Both the position numbers and the translations under genes were made by a program. The notes beneath the pieces were generated by a model. That model was given only the letters and a program-made list of their open reading frames with translations. It ran no database searches and was not told where the DNA came from. Positions 46,535-55,294 of a DNA stretch of 64,000 nt are shown here, piece after piece. Position 1 is the stretch's first letter, and the number at the start of each line of letters is the position of its first letter. This DNA comes from Streptomyces sp. NBC_01549. Lineage in GTDB: Bacteria; Actinomycetota; Actinomycetes; Streptomycetales; Streptomycetaceae. The stretch is from assembly GCF_026339955.1 (NCBI RefSeq), contig NZ_JAPEPW010000003.1:124001-188000 (forward strand), given 5' to 3'.

Positions 46535-48069
46535 CAACACCGTTGCGTTTGAGTCTTGAGTCGCAGGTCAAGCCCTGGTGAACGACGCAACGGGACGTCC
46601 TGATAGATCAACTTGTGTCGAGCATGAAGATCATCGGGAGTCCCGTTGCAGGAGAAGTCTGTCATCACGCGCACAGTCGAGGTAGCCGGGGGTGTGTACG
46701 CGCCCGGTCACTTGGGTGAGTTGACCCAGATCGTGGACTTCGTGCTGGTGGACGCGGTCATCGAGGAGACCGGGGCGGTCGAGCGGCGGCTGCGGCTGCT
46801 GCCGTCTCGGGTGGTGGTCTACTTCGTCCTCGCGTTGGCCCTGTTCGAGGACTGCTCCTACCGGGGTGTGTGGGGCAAGCTGGTCGCCGGGCTGGCGGGG
46901 CTGGACCTGGTGCGCCCGGCGGCCTCCTCGCTCTCCCGGGCCCGGCGGCGGATAGGGGTAGCGCCACTGCGGCGGCTGTTCGAGATCCTGGCCGGGCCTG
47001 TCGCCCGCCTCGGGCAGGCCGGTTCGTTCTACCGCGGGCTGCGGACCGTGGCCGTGGACGGCACCTTGCTGCACGTGCCCGACGAGGAGGCGCTCACCTG
47101 GCGCTATGCCAAGCGCTCGGGCGAGAGCGTGGAGTTCGGCTACCCGCTGCTGCGGTTGCTGGTTCTGGTCGAGTGCGGCACCCGCGCGATTCTGGCCGCC
47201 GCCTTCGGCCCCGAGTCCGAGGGCGAACTCGCCTACACCACACGCCTCTTGGGTGCCCTGGACAGCACGATGCTCCTGCTGGCCGATGCCGTCTTCGACG
47301 CGGCTGAGTTCCTGAACGAGGTGGCCGCCGACGGCGCACAGCTCCTGGTGCGCTCCTCCGCCCGCCGGATCCCCACGCCTTTGACGCACCTGGGCGACGG
47401 CTCCTACCTGGCCCGGATCGGCTACGGCGTACTGCCCGCCCTGCTGACCGTCCGTGTCATCGAGGCCTCCATCACGGTCACTCTGGCCGACGGCACGATC
47501 CGCACGGAGCAGTGGCGACTGCTGACCAGCCTGCTCGATCCGGTCGCCTTCCCGGCCGCCGAGCTTGTTGATCTTTACCATGAGCGGTGGCAGTCGGAGA
47601 CGACGTATTTCTCGATCAAGGCGACGATGCTCGACGGCCGCGTTCTGCGCTCCCGCAGCCTGCAAGGGCTCGACCAGGAGGTCTACGCCCTGCTGACCAC
47701 CTACCAGGCCCTGATCCGTGCTGCCGCCGACACCGTCTACTCCCGTCCGGAGGTGGACATGGATCGGATCAGTTTCACCGTCCTGCAGACCACCGCCGTC
47801 GACACGGTCGTCACCGCGACCGGGATCCTGCCCCCGGCAGGACCTGCCGAGCTCATCGGCACCATCGGCCGGGCCGTCCTCGACGCCCTGCACCCCGCCC
47901 GGCGCCGACACCGCGTCAAGGCCCGCACCCGCAAGAACCCCACCAGCAAGTACGGACCGAACGCCGGGCAACACCCCACGACCAGCCAGAACTACACCGT
48001 CCACAGCACCGTCACGTTCTTCGAACACGGGCTCGCGAACCGCGCACGGACGTAAACGCAATGGTGTTG
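46535..48069 (+). mobile_element. Complete IS4-family element, 1535 bp
   Basis: Terminal inverted repeats CAACACCGTTGCGTTT (46535-46550) and AAACGCAATGGTGTTG (48054-48069) match at 15 of 16 positions. They are flanked by a perfect 10-bp direct repeat and enclose a full transposase gene. Intact TSD and frame indicate a recent insertion. Confidence 0.9.
46646..48055 (+). CDS. IS4-family transposase, intact
   Basis: 469 residues with the IS4 DDE signature: Asp in VAVDGTLLHVPD, Asp in LLLADAVFDAAEF, and Glu in the YHERWQSETTYFSIK box (YREK-type). The likely start is TTG 46646 with GGGAG 5-6 nt upstream; no better ATG is in frame. It ends inside the right inverted repeat. It is only distantly related to the IS4 transposase at 32605-34107. 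Confidence 0.9.
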   Translation: MQEKSVITRTVEVAGGVYAPGHLGELTQIVDFVLVDAVIEETGAVERRLRLLPSRVVVYFVLALALFEDCSYRGVWGKLVAGLAGLDLVRPAASSLSRARRRIGVAPLRRLFEILAGPVARLGQAGSFYRGLRTVAVDGTLLHVPDEEALTWRYAKRSGESVEFGYPLLRLLVLVECGTRAILAAAFGPESEGELAYTTRLLGALDSTMLLLADAVFDAAEFLNEVAADGAQLLVRSSARRIPTPLTHLGDGSYLARIGYGVLPALLTVRVIEASITVTLADGTIRTEQWRLLTSLLDPVAFPAAELVDLYHERWQSETTYFSIKATMLDGRVLRSRSLQGLDQEVYALLTTYQALIRAAADTVYSRPEVDMDRISFTVLQTTAVDTVVTATGILPPAGPAELIGTIGRAVLDALHPARRRHRVKARTRKNPTSKYGPNAGQHPTTSQNYTVHSTVTFFEHGLANRART

Positions 48070-48079
48070 GAATCCACAG
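48070..48079 (+). repeat. 10-bp target duplication, right copy (IS4)
   Basis: GAATCCACAG, identical to 46525-46534. Its last bases run into the AGGAGG ribosome site of the next gene. Confidence 0.85.
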
Positions 48080-48093
48080 GAGGGGAAGCTCTG

Positions 48094-48338
48094 ATGCTGA
48101 CCACATTCCGGAGCGCAGTTGCGGCAGTTGTACTAGCGGCCGCGCTCGTTGCCCCGGTCGCGGTGGCGACCGACGCAGCAGCGGCGACGTGCGCCCGCAC
48201 ACCACGGGCGTCTGCAAGGCCAACTCGCCGCATCCGCGCGGGGCAAGGGCGAAGTGCAAGGATGGCACCTGGTCCCACAGCGCCCACGCCCGCGGCACCT
48301 GCTCGTACCACCGGGGCGTCAGGTGCTGGTACCGGTAG
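48094..48338 (+). pseudogene. Secreted DUF3761-like protein, frameshifted
   Basis: The signal peptide (MLTTFRSAVAAVVLAAALVAPVA) is in one frame, and the mature domain (TGVCKANSPHPRGARAKCKDG, ending GTCSYHRGVRCWYR, DUF3761-like) is in another. The shift lies near 48185-48195. It has a strong ribosome site (AGGAGG at 48078-48083), but the IS4 element sits directly upstream and separates it from its promoter. The gene is probably silent and broken. Function of the family is unknown. Confidence 0.65.
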
Positions 48339-48348
48339 ATCCCAGTCC

Positions 48349-48391
48349 GCATGAAGCCCCCGGCCGCGTCCCCAGGTCGGGAGCTTCATGC
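48349..48391. terminator. Bidirectional hairpin between convergent genes
   Basis: GCATGAAGC (48349-48357) pairs perfectly with GCTTCATGC (48383-48391), and the stem extends inward with one mismatch. It lies between the DUF3761-like gene and the convergent HTH protein gene. Confidence 0.6.
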
Positions 48392-48402
48392 TCGGCGGCA
48401 GG

Positions 48403-48975
48403 TCACCTGAGCTCAACAGCGTAGGAGCCGCCGTTGAATTCCCAGCCGTCGGTGCCTTCGCCGATGTCAGCGACGATGACGTCGTCGATGAAGCGGTCCT
48501 CGAAGTCGTCGTCGCGCAGGTCGCCGGCCAGCCAGAGCGCCTCGATGTCGCTCCAGTCGCCGCGGCTTCCGTCGATCCGCAGGGGGGCGGCGCGGCGGGT
48601 GCCGCGTTCGCGTTCGTCGGCGCCGGTTTTGACGAGGCCGCTGATCTCGAACTGGCCGTTCTTGACATGGTCGGGGATGGGGTCGGCGGGGACGATGGCG
48701 GCGTTCTCGTAGGCGGTGTGGATGAGGTCGCGGTAGCTGCGGCGGACGTTGTACTCGGGATCCGACAGCCACTTGAAGAGGGTGTCGGGTTTGACGTCGA
48801 GGCCGGCGCTCTCCAGGGCCTCGTAGCCGCGTCTGGTCCCGGTGAGCTGGCTGAGCTGGGCGTGCCAGTGCTTGGCGTTGTACGTCGACAGTCGGTGGCG
48901 GGGGGTGACCTGGGCGCGCAGGAGGTCGCCCAGGGCGGCGCCGAGGGAGTTGCCGCGGCCTGTGGGGCCTGCCAT
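48403..48975 (-). CDS. 190-residue HTH protein, Tpg-like organisation, unknown function
   Basis: The N-terminal half holds a helix-turn-helix-like region (LTGTRRGYEALESAGLDVKPDTLFKWL). The C-terminal half is an acidic alpha/beta region ending FNGGSYAVEL. Its ATG overlaps the stop of the upstream 850-residue gene by one base (TGATG), so the two are translationally coupled. Size, HTH placement, the acidic tail and the upstream large DNA-associated partner resemble terminal protein Tpg behind Tap in Streptomyces telomere operons. I see no clear sequence identity with Tpg, so this is an organisational comparison only. It could equally be a plasmid regulator. Confidence 0.6.
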   Translation of the reverse strand: MAGPTGRGNSLGAALGDLLRAQVTPRHRLSTYNAKHWHAQLSQLTGTRRGYEALESAGLDVKPDTLFKWLSDPEYNVRRSYRDLIHTAYENAAIVPADPIPDHVKNGQFEISGLVKTGADERERGTRRAAPLRIDGSRGDWSDIEALWLAGDLRDDDFEDRFIDDVIVADIGEGTDGWEFNGGSYAVELR

Positions 48976-51527
48976 CAGTCGTCACCTTCGGGGATGAACT
49001 CGCCGGGCTGGATGAACTTGGCCTTCACCTGACCGAAGCCGGTCCCGATCCGGTACGTGCCGGGCGGGGTCTCGTCAGGGGTCCAGAAGATCGCGGCGTC
49101 GACGTTGCGCAGCGCAATGAGGGTGTGGCCTTCCTGGACGGCTTTGAAGGCGTTGAGCCAGTGGCGGACGGATGCTTCGGCGACCATGCTCATGCGCCAG
49201 TCCGGCCGCCAGAACGGGGAGCGCTGTGAGGGGCGCTTGGGCCACAGCAGGCGCAGTGCGATCGACAGGCGGGTCTTGTAGTTCTTGTACGGCTCGCCGC
49301 CGGCCTGGATGAGCTCGGTGCGGGCCTCGCGGGCCGCGGTGTAGAACGGCTTGAACAGCGACTCGTTCGCTTTCCCCGTCCACGAGTCGTGGATGGTGAC
49401 GGGCGTGGTGAGGTGGCCGTCGCGGTGCAGGCGTTCGAGCTGCTTGATGTGCGGGGTGGTCACCCACACGCGGCCCTCGTCGTCGGGCCGGTCGATGAGC
49501 CGCCCCAGCGGGTGCGGCATGCCCGGGTAGTCCCAGTCCGGGATGTCGATCTGGTAGATCCCGGCCTTGGTCTTGTCGAAGGCGTCGAGGGGGCCGGTGT
49601 GCAGGAGCTTGTTCGGGGCGAGGGGGACGGCCGAGCAGGCGGAGGGGAAGGAGCCGTTGCGGTCGATCAGGCACAGCACGCCGTCCCCGAAGGAGGCGGG
49701 CACGTCGAGCTGGTCGCGCCGGACCCGCTTGCCGTTCTCTCGGGTGTGGGCGACGCGGGTGCTGGTGACGTCGGGGTGGACCCAGCGCGGCTCGCCGTCC
49801 ATGTCCTCGCTGATCAACGGCCAGGGGCCGTCCTCCCGGTCCTCAAGGCGGATGACCGGGACCGGGTGCATCTTCGAACGCGTCACCGAGTCCTTGAGGA
49901 TCCGCAACGCCGGGAAGATCGCTCCCTGCGGCTCGTCCTCCTCGTCGCCCGGGACCAGGCCGTCATCGTCGTCCCGCCGGACCTCCTCGTCCGCGTCCGA
50001 GGCGGCGCCGCTGGCGGCGGCAGGTCGGGCGGATTCCGGGGCAGAAGGCTGCGCGGTGACGCTGGCGGCCGCGGCCGCGTTGTAGGCGTGCAGCGCGGCC
50101 GCGAGACGACGGCCCTCGGCGGTGTCCGGCAGCCGCGGCGGCGCGGCAGCAGCCTGCGCCAGGGACGCCGCGAGCTCGTCGATCGCCGCCTGGTCACCGG
50201 CTGCCAGTGCGGTGCGCAGCGCGGCCAGCAGGTGCGTGAGCGCGGACGGCAGTCCCTTCTGGGCGCCGGAAGTGTAGGGCAGCGCCGCGTCGGCCAGCTC
50301 CCGCTCCACCGGCGTGGTGTGCAGCCTCCACTCTTCGCTGCCGGTCCCGGCGACGGGCACGGCTTCTGCGTCGCCGAAGCGGGCGTGCAACAGGTCGGGG
50401 CGCAGATACGCGGAGCCGATCACGCCGAAGTCACGTTCCGCCACCGTGACTTGGACCCTGCCGGGGTCCGTGGTCGCGGTGAGCGTCAGCAGGACATCAG
50501 CGTCCAGGAGCCCGAGCAGCGTGGGGTCGTCACTGTCGACGACGGCGAGTACCGACACGTGCAGGGTGCGCGCGAGGGTGGAGAGGATCTGGGAGGCGTC
50601 GGGGAGCCGGTTCCCGGACAGCGGCAGGCGGGCGCTGTGGGCGGCCTGGAGGCGGTCCACGACCACGAGGGCCAGGCCCTCCATATGGGGAGCGGTCTCC
50701 GCGATGTCCTCGGCGGTCAGGTTGCTGCCGTCATCGATGAGCAGGACGTCGCCGGCCTGCATCAGTTGGCGGGCGACGTCCTGCTCGTAGTCGGTGAGGC
50801 GTCCCTGCTTCAGGCGCGGGTAGTCGCCTCCGGTCTCCGCGGAGAGGATGCGGCGGAAGACGTCGTCCCGGTTGGGTCCGGATGCCGCGTACAGGACCGT
50901 GCGGTGGTCGACGAGCGCGGTCGTGCGGGCGGCTGCCAGCCCCAGGAGGCTTCCGCCGACGTTCGGGGCGGCCGCCACCAAGGTGAGCCGGCCCGGCTGC
51001 AGACCGCCGGTCGCGGCGTCCAGGCCGGGCAGTCCGAACGTTGGGCCGTCGGCGGGGCCGGTGGTGAGCACGGAACCGATGGCGTCGCCCAGTGTCGCGA
51101 GCCTGCGCGGCGCGCTTTCCCGGTCCTGCTGTCCTTGGCTGTTCACCGCACCTCCTGCGGGCGCCGCGCCGGAGGGCGCGGCCGGGTCGGACGAGGGAAC
51201 ACTTGTGTGGGGGTCGGCGGGGAGCAGTACGGCGACGGACGTGGTGTTCCTGCGGAGCACCTGGGGCTGGCCGCTGGCCGCCTGGCTGACCAGGGTGCCG
51301 AACTCCTTCTGTGCCGCACTCAGCGCCCAGGAAGGAAAGGCGCCGGCCTTCCGCGCTGCCGGGAACCGGTCGAGCGGGGCCAGCAGAACACGGTCCTCCC
51401 GCTTGGAGCCCATCCGGTGGATCAGGGTGGTGACCCCGTCGTCCTCGGCGTGCTTGACCAAGGCGTACAGGTCCCTGCGGGCGTCGCTCGCGTTCATCGC
51501 GTGCTCTGCCTGTGGCGACTGACTCAC
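48975..51527 (-). CDS. Phd-like plus DnaB-like protein with degenerate Walker A
   Basis: 850 residues. Residues about 11-105 look like two Phd/YefM antitoxin-like halves (MNASDARRDLYALVKHAEDDG; FGTLVSQAASGQPQVLRR). Residues about 163-385 match the DnaB C-terminal RecA fold (GLPGLDAATGGLQPGR, LALVVVDRLQ, ILSTLARTLHVSVLAV). The Walker A is AAPNVGGS: the essential Lys is Gly192. It probably cannot hydrolyse ATP as a helicase. After a disordered acidic linker (about 480-545) comes a ~300-residue C-terminal domain I do not recognise. GTG 51527 follows GGGAGG. It is coupled to the 190-residue HTH gene; a telomere- or plasmid-maintenance role is inference. Confidence 0.65.
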   Translation of the reverse strand: MSQSPQAEHAMNASDARRDLYALVKHAEDDGVTTLIHRMGSKREDRVLLAPLDRFPAARKAGAFPSWALSAAQKEFGTLVSQAASGQPQVLRRNTTSVAVLLPADPHTSVPSSDPAAPSGAAPAGGAVNSQGQQDRESAPRRLATLGDAIGSVLTTGPADGPTFGLPGLDAATGGLQPGRLTLVAAAPNVGGSLLGLAAARTTALVDHRTVLYAASGPNRDDVFRRILSAETGGDYPRLKQGRLTDYEQDVARQLMQAGDVLLIDDGSNLTAEDIAETAPHMEGLALVVVDRLQAAHSARLPLSGNRLPDASQILSTLARTLHVSVLAVVDSDDPTLLGLLDADVLLTLTATTDPGRVQVTVAERDFGVIGSAYLRPDLLHARFGDAEAVPVAGTGSEEWRLHTTPVERELADAALPYTSGAQKGLPSALTHLLAALRTALAAGDQAAIDELAASLAQAAAAPPRLPDTAEGRRLAAALHAYNAAAAASVTAQPSAPESARPAAASGAASDADEEVRRDDDDGLVPGDEEDEPQGAIFPALRILKDSVTRSKMHPVPVIRLEDREDGPWPLISEDMDGEPRWVHPDVTSTRVAHTRENGKRVRRDQLDVPASFGDGVLCLIDRNGSFPSACSAVPLAPNKLLHTGPLDAFDKTKAGIYQIDIPDWDYPGMPHPLGRLIDRPDDEGRVWVTTPHIKQLERLHRDGHLTTPVTIHDSWTGKANESLFKPFYTAAREARTELIQAGGEPYKNYKTRLSIALRLLWPKRPSQRSPFWRPDWRMSMVAEASVRHWLNAFKAVQEGHTLIALRNVDAAIFWTPDETPPGTYRIGTGFGQVKAKFIQPGEFIPEGDD

Positions 51528-51623
51528 TCACCCTCCCGGTACTCAACTCCCCTTCAGGATATCAGGAGTCACTCACCTAATTGGCCAAAGTCACACATTG
51601 CCTTGGTTAATCTCACTCACTCG
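51521..51623. repeat. Three TCACTCAC repeats at ~45-bp spacing (iteron-like)
   Basis: TCACTCAC occurs at 51524-51531, 51569-51576 and 51613-51620, 44-45 bp apart (about four helical turns). The second and third lie in comparatively AT-rich DNA. The cluster sits over the start and promoter of the 850-residue gene. It could be an operator set or origin iterons. Confidence 0.45.
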
Positions 51624-51706
51624 TGAGGAGTTTCGGTGTGGGTTGACGGCTTGGGTGCTCACGGACGGCAGCCTCGCACGGCCGGACAACATGACCAAGG
51701 CCGGGG

Positions 51707-52483
51707 CTACCAACCGGCCCCGGCCTTGACCCACCGCGTCCGCCGACGAACGCACACCCGCCGAACAGACAGACTCAGCCGCGCACTGCCCGGCTCCTGT
51801 CCGCTGGGCGCCTCCCTGTATGCGAGGTGCCCGAGGGCGGAGTACGCCCTGCCCAGCACTCCCGCGAGTTCCGCGGCCGTGAGGGACGCGTCGGTGTACC
51901 GCTGGATCGCTTCGTCGAGCGTCTCGTCCCTCAGGAGTTCCTTGTTTCGAAGGCCTGCCACGGAGGTCCTGAGCAGGGGCAGAGCTGTCCTCATCTCCCC
52001 CGCCACGCGGGTGAGGAAGCTGTAGATGCGGTAGGCCTCCACCGGGTACTCGATACCCCGGTACTTGAGACCGGTGACGAGCTCGGCAAGGGAGCGGACC
52101 GCGGCCGCCGCCCCCTGCTCGCCACCCGGCACCTCCTCGTACGCCGGGTGCTCGGTGACCGGGCGGGCCTTGCCCAGCGCGTCTGCGAGTTGCTCCGCCT
52201 CAAGGGATGAGTCGGTGTAGCGCTGGATCACCTCGCCGAGCGGTTCACCCCGGTAGTCGGTCATCAGGCGGTCCTGCTCCCGGAGGCCCTCCACGAAGGT
52301 GCTGAGCAGGGTGAGGGCTGTCGTCATCTCGCCTGCGGCGCGGGCGAGATGACTGTCGATGAAGGAGGCCTCCGCAGGATGTTCGATCTTCCTCCCCCGG
52401 TACTGGAGGTCGGTGACGAACTCGGCGAGGGACCGGGCTGCACTTTCCGCGTGCCGGATGACGTCTTCGGTGTTCTCGCTCAT
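51707..52483 (-). CDS. Protein with two tandem copies of an unknown helical domain
   Basis: 258 residues. Residues about 12-120 and about 128-225 are clearly homologous: each runs RSLAE(F/L)VT-L-YRG, AGEM-TAL-LL, AIQRYTD(S/A)SL-A-(Q/E)LA. The domain is all-helical and acidic, with no TM helix. The last ~30 residues are basic and atypical. No family recognised. Its 5' end overlaps the 3' end of the longer open frame of the upstream gene. It lies in the same block as the Phd/DnaB-like pair, so it may belong to the same module. Confidence 0.65.
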   Translation of the reverse strand: MSENTEDVIRHAESAARSLAEFVTDLQYRGRKIEHPAEASFIDSHLARAAGEMTTALTLLSTFVEGLREQDRLMTDYRGEPLGEVIQRYTDSSLEAEQLADALGKARPVTEHPAYEEVPGGEQGAAAAVRSLAELVTGLKYRGIEYPVEAYRIYSFLTRVAGEMRTALPLLRTSVAGLRNKELLRDETLDEAIQRYTDASLTAAELAGVLGRAYSALGHLAYREAPSGQEPGSARLSLSVRRVCVRRRTRWVKAGAGW

Positions 52484-53108
52484 ACGGATCCGGTTCTCCT
52501 TGCTGGGCTGAAGAGGCGCGGGCAGCTGGTGATGTGGCCAGCGGTCCTGTACGGATCACGCCGCGTTCATCCGACGAGACGGCGATGGCCGCCGCACCCC
52601 CGCCCCCATATGCGGGAGCGGGGACACGGAAGAGGTCCAGCGCGTCGCCCAGGAGCGCCGCACGGTCCGCTGCGGGCATCCGCTCGACTCCCGCGAGCAG
52701 CAGTCGGGCATCTCCACCGTGAGCGCGGGCGTGCTCAACGAGGAACGAGAACGCCTGGGCGGGCCCGGCGACAGGGCCTTCTTCTTCGGGTACGCGGGCC
52801 GCCGCGTGCAGGCGGTAGGCGGTGCCCGCGGTCACCGCGAGCACGATCGGGTCCTCCTCGAGGAGCTTCACCGTGAGGGACTGCCGGCACGGCGCGCACC
52901 GCTCAATGCTGGCGCCGATCAGCGCGGCCGCGGTTCGCAGGTCCGGCACGGTCTCGACTCCCCACCGGCCGGGGTCAGGCTGGAGGTCCGTGGCCGACGG
53001 GCCGCTGGCGTGCACGTGAAGGGTTCCCGCATTGGCGGCCGCGTAGGCGACGCCGGATCGGCGGCTCCTGTTTCTCGCCCGGCTCTTACGGCCGTGGCTC
53101 TTGGTCAT
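52245..53108 (-). CDS. Conserved hypothetical with basic N-terminus; 3' end doubtful
   Basis: From ATG 53108 it begins MTKSHGRKSRARNRSRRSG, a basic tail, then a region with a CxxC (ERCAPCRQS) and a C-terminal helical part to about residue 200. From about 52510 onward the translation turns into Arg/Pro-rich low-complexity sequence that is out of frame with the real next gene. The true stop was therefore probably lost by a frameshift near there. The starting basic motif is familiar from Streptomyces plasmid hypotheticals. Function unknown. Confidence 0.5.
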   Translation of the reverse strand: MTKSHGRKSRARNRSRRSGVAYAAANAGTLHVHASGPSATDLQPDPGRWGVETVPDLRTAAALIGASIERCAPCRQSLTVKLLEEDPIVLAVTAGTAYRLHAAARVPEEEGPVAGPAQAFSFLVEHARAHGGDARLLLAGVERMPAADRAALLGDALDLFRVPAPAYGGGGAAAIAVSSDERGVIRTGPLATSPAARASSAQQGEPDPYEREHRRRHPARGKCSPVPRRVRHRPPVPGEEDRTSCGGLLHRQSSRPRRRRDDDSPHPAQHLRGGPPGAGPPDDRLPG

Positions 53109-53669
53109 ACGGCTCTCGCATTTCCCGCGCCCCGGCCCCATGACCCGATGCGCGTGACGAAGAGCAGCATGCGGAAGGCTCAACGGCCCTGTGGCCGCCG
53201 GAAGACGTACGCCTCACACTGATGCTCACAGACCGGACCCTCGTGCGCGGGGTCCGCGGGCACCTTCGCCGTGGTGCACCCCGGTCATGGGCCAGGGAGC
53301 GGGCTTGGGCCGATGCGCCGGCCACTGCTGCGCAGCGTACCGGTCCGCCCGCCACGTCCGGTGCCGATGCACGAAACGCCCCCGCCCGACGGGTACGAGC
53401 ACACTCGGAAGTCGGCGCCCGGCCCTCCGCACGAGGTTCTACGCTCTCGTCATGTACTGAACCGCAGGCGCCCATCACCACTTCGGGGCTTGAGTCTCGT
53501 TGAGGACCCTCGCCGGACGGGTGCGTTCTAGGATGCGCGAAGGCTGAGGTCCCGGCGCCAACGGGCTGCTGGTCCGCAGTTCCAGCCCGGTCCCGTAACG
53601 CTCTGGCGGGGCCGGGCTGACCACTTCTCGGCGCTGCCCGGGCTGACCAGGTTCGCGGGGGAACAGAGG
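53109..53669. other. Intergenic, no gene seen
   Basis: About 560 bp with only short frames lacking ribosome sites and protein character. It should hold the promoter of the minus-strand hypothetical gene at its left end, and ends at the csp terminator. Confidence 0.45.
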
Positions 53670-53694
53670 AGGGGCCCGGCTGCGCCGGACCCCT
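53670..53694. terminator. Terminator of the hup/csp unit
   Basis: Stem AGGGGCCCGGC (53670-53680) and GCCGGACCCCT (53684-53694) pair with one mismatch around a 3-base loop, about 67 bp after the cold-shock stop. Confidence 0.75.
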
Positions 53695-53760
53695 CTTCAC
53701 ACGGTGGGATTCACCCTGAGGCTCTCGAAGGCCTCGGACTTCCACTCTGCGATGTTCGTG

Positions 53761-53964
53761 TCAGCCGCGGACGATGTTCTCGGCCTGGGGACCCTTCTGG
53801 CCCTGGCCTACGTCGAACGTGACCGTCTCGCCCTCAAGGAGCTCCCGGAAGCCGTTGCCGGAGATGTTGGAGTAGTGGGCGAAGACGTCCGGTCCGCCGC
53901 CGTCCTGCTCGATGAAACCGAAACCCTTTTCGGCGTTGAACCACTTCACGGTGCCGCTGGCCAT
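53761..53964 (-). CDS. Cold-shock domain protein
   Basis: 67 residues of the CspA family with RNP1 (KGFGFIEQ) and RNP2 (DVFAHYSNI) motifs that bind single-stranded RNA/DNA. AAGGA precedes the ATG. It lies 80 bp after the HU gene in the same direction and is followed by a strong terminator. It probably acts as an RNA chaperone. Confidence 0.95.
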   Translation of the reverse strand: MASGTVKWFNAEKGFGFIEQDGGGPDVFAHYSNISGNGFRELLEGETVTFDVGQGQKGPQAENIVRG

Positions 53965-54044
53965 GCTGATGTCCTTCAAATCCTGCCGGAATTCCCACCC
54001 GATCCGTGCTCCGCGGTGCCCCGCAGGACACCGGGAGCCGGGGG

Positions 54045-54326
54045 TCACTTGCCCTTGGCGGCTTCCTTGAGCTTGGAGCCGGCGGAGACCTTCACGCTGT
54101 ATCCGGCCGGGATCTCCAGCGGCTCGCCGGTCTGCGGGTTGCGCGCCGTACGTGCGGCCCGATGGGTGCGCTCGAAGCTGAGGAAGCCCGGGATCGTCAC
54201 CTTCTCGTCGCCCTTGGCGACGACATCGCCGACGCTTTCGGCGAGGGCGGTCAGCACGGCATCGGCGTCCTTGCGGGTCACCTGGGCGCGCTCCGCCAGC
54301 GCAGTCACCAGTTCGCTCCGGTTCAT
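54045..54326 (-). CDS. HU-family nucleoid protein
   Basis: 93 residues: MNRSELVTALAERAQ start, and the beta-arm region GFLSFERTHRAARTARNPQTGEPLEIPA. This is the standard HU that bends DNA. It lacks the long Lys-rich tail of HupS, so it is the short HupA-like type. GGAG precedes the ATG. It is the first gene of a hup-csp pair. Such nucleoid/cold-shock pairs occur on accessory replicons. Confidence 0.9.
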   Translation of the reverse strand: MNRSELVTALAERAQVTRKDADAVLTALAESVGDVVAKGDEKVTIPGFLSFERTHRAARTARNPQTGEPLEIPAGYSVKVSAGSKLKEAAKGK

Positions 54327-54561
54327 TGCTTTGCTCCATATTCCTGGATGGTCCCGGTCTGCGGCGTGCAGGCGGGACGAACCGACCATGCTGCCATCGG
54401 CCACTGACAGTGCGATCCTCGGGGCGAAGTAGCAGTATCAATGTGTGGTCGGGGTAGCGCGATAGTTGTCACCTGTGCGCCGCACCTGTCACCAACATCA
54501 GCAGCACGAGGATCATGCGACTCGGAAAGACCGACTGGAAATGCGAAGCTAGGCTTCGGCC

Positions 54562-55101
54562 ATGCCTCTTCAGCACCAGTCCGCAGACCGCGCTGGCGAG
54601 CATTTGTCGATCATCGACAGCTTGAGCTCCCGACCCTTCCCTGGAGAGAAGAGCCGGCCGGGAGTGAACGGTCAGTGGAGTGGGCCTGGCTTTCACTTGG
54701 CCGTGCTCCGTGAGAGCCAGGACTTCTGGGAGGATCGAAGCATCGAGATCGTGGAGGCAGCCGAACGGGAGCTGGAAGCCGACCTTACCGCGCTGTCTGT
54801 CATCCTCGCGGGCCGCTGGGGCGCCCCGGAAACGGTTGACCTGTGGCCCTATCTCGAACTCGACGCCCCCGACCCAGACGCCACGGCCCGCGAACCGCTC
54901 AGCTTCCTATGCGGTGTCGCCAGCCGCATGCAGATATGGCAATTGCCGAACTCGGAGCGATGGGTCGGTCTGGCCATCGGCCAAGCCGACCCGGAATGGC
55001 AGTTCCAACTGCTGGCCGGTATTGGTGAAGCGTCGTCGCTCCAGCGGGACCCTCCACCAACGCGGTGGCCCGCTCCCGCTTCACCTTCCCCACCTCTTTG
55101 A
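54562..55101 (+). CDS. Hypothetical protein
   Basis: 179 residues with good G/C third-position bias. Residues about 45-150 look like a compact alpha/beta domain (WGAPETVDLWPYLELD, RWVGLAIGQADPEWQFQLLAG). No signal peptide, TM helix or known motif. The N-terminus is uncertain: no ribosome site before ATG 54562, and a start inside the N-terminal 40 residues is possible. The last 20 residues are Pro-rich. Confidence 0.5.
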   Translation: MPLQHQSADRAGEHLSIIDSLSSRPFPGEKSRPGVNGQWSGPGFHLAVLRESQDFWEDRSIEIVEAAERELEADLTALSVILAGRWGAPETVDLWPYLELDAPDPDATAREPLSFLCGVASRMQIWQLPNSERWVGLAIGQADPEWQFQLLAGIGEASSLQRDPPPTRWPAPASPSPPL

Positions 55102-55294
55102 GAACGCCCCGCCGCGCAACTCACCGCCGTGCGCGGTCATACGACGGAGGCTGACTTTCAGGAGCGTGCGTCTCTCGTCCCGACCACGCAGCGAGCGTAC
55201 TGGCGGACACCGCGGGGCAAGCGGGACTTGCGAATCGCACCCTCATCCAGCAACAGCAAAGCAATGGCGCTGTGCGAACTCCTCATGCATTCTG

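Noticed and set aside
49389..51626. 745-residue plus-strand frame
   Set aside because: Antisense to the Phd/DnaB-like gene; no ribosome site or domain.
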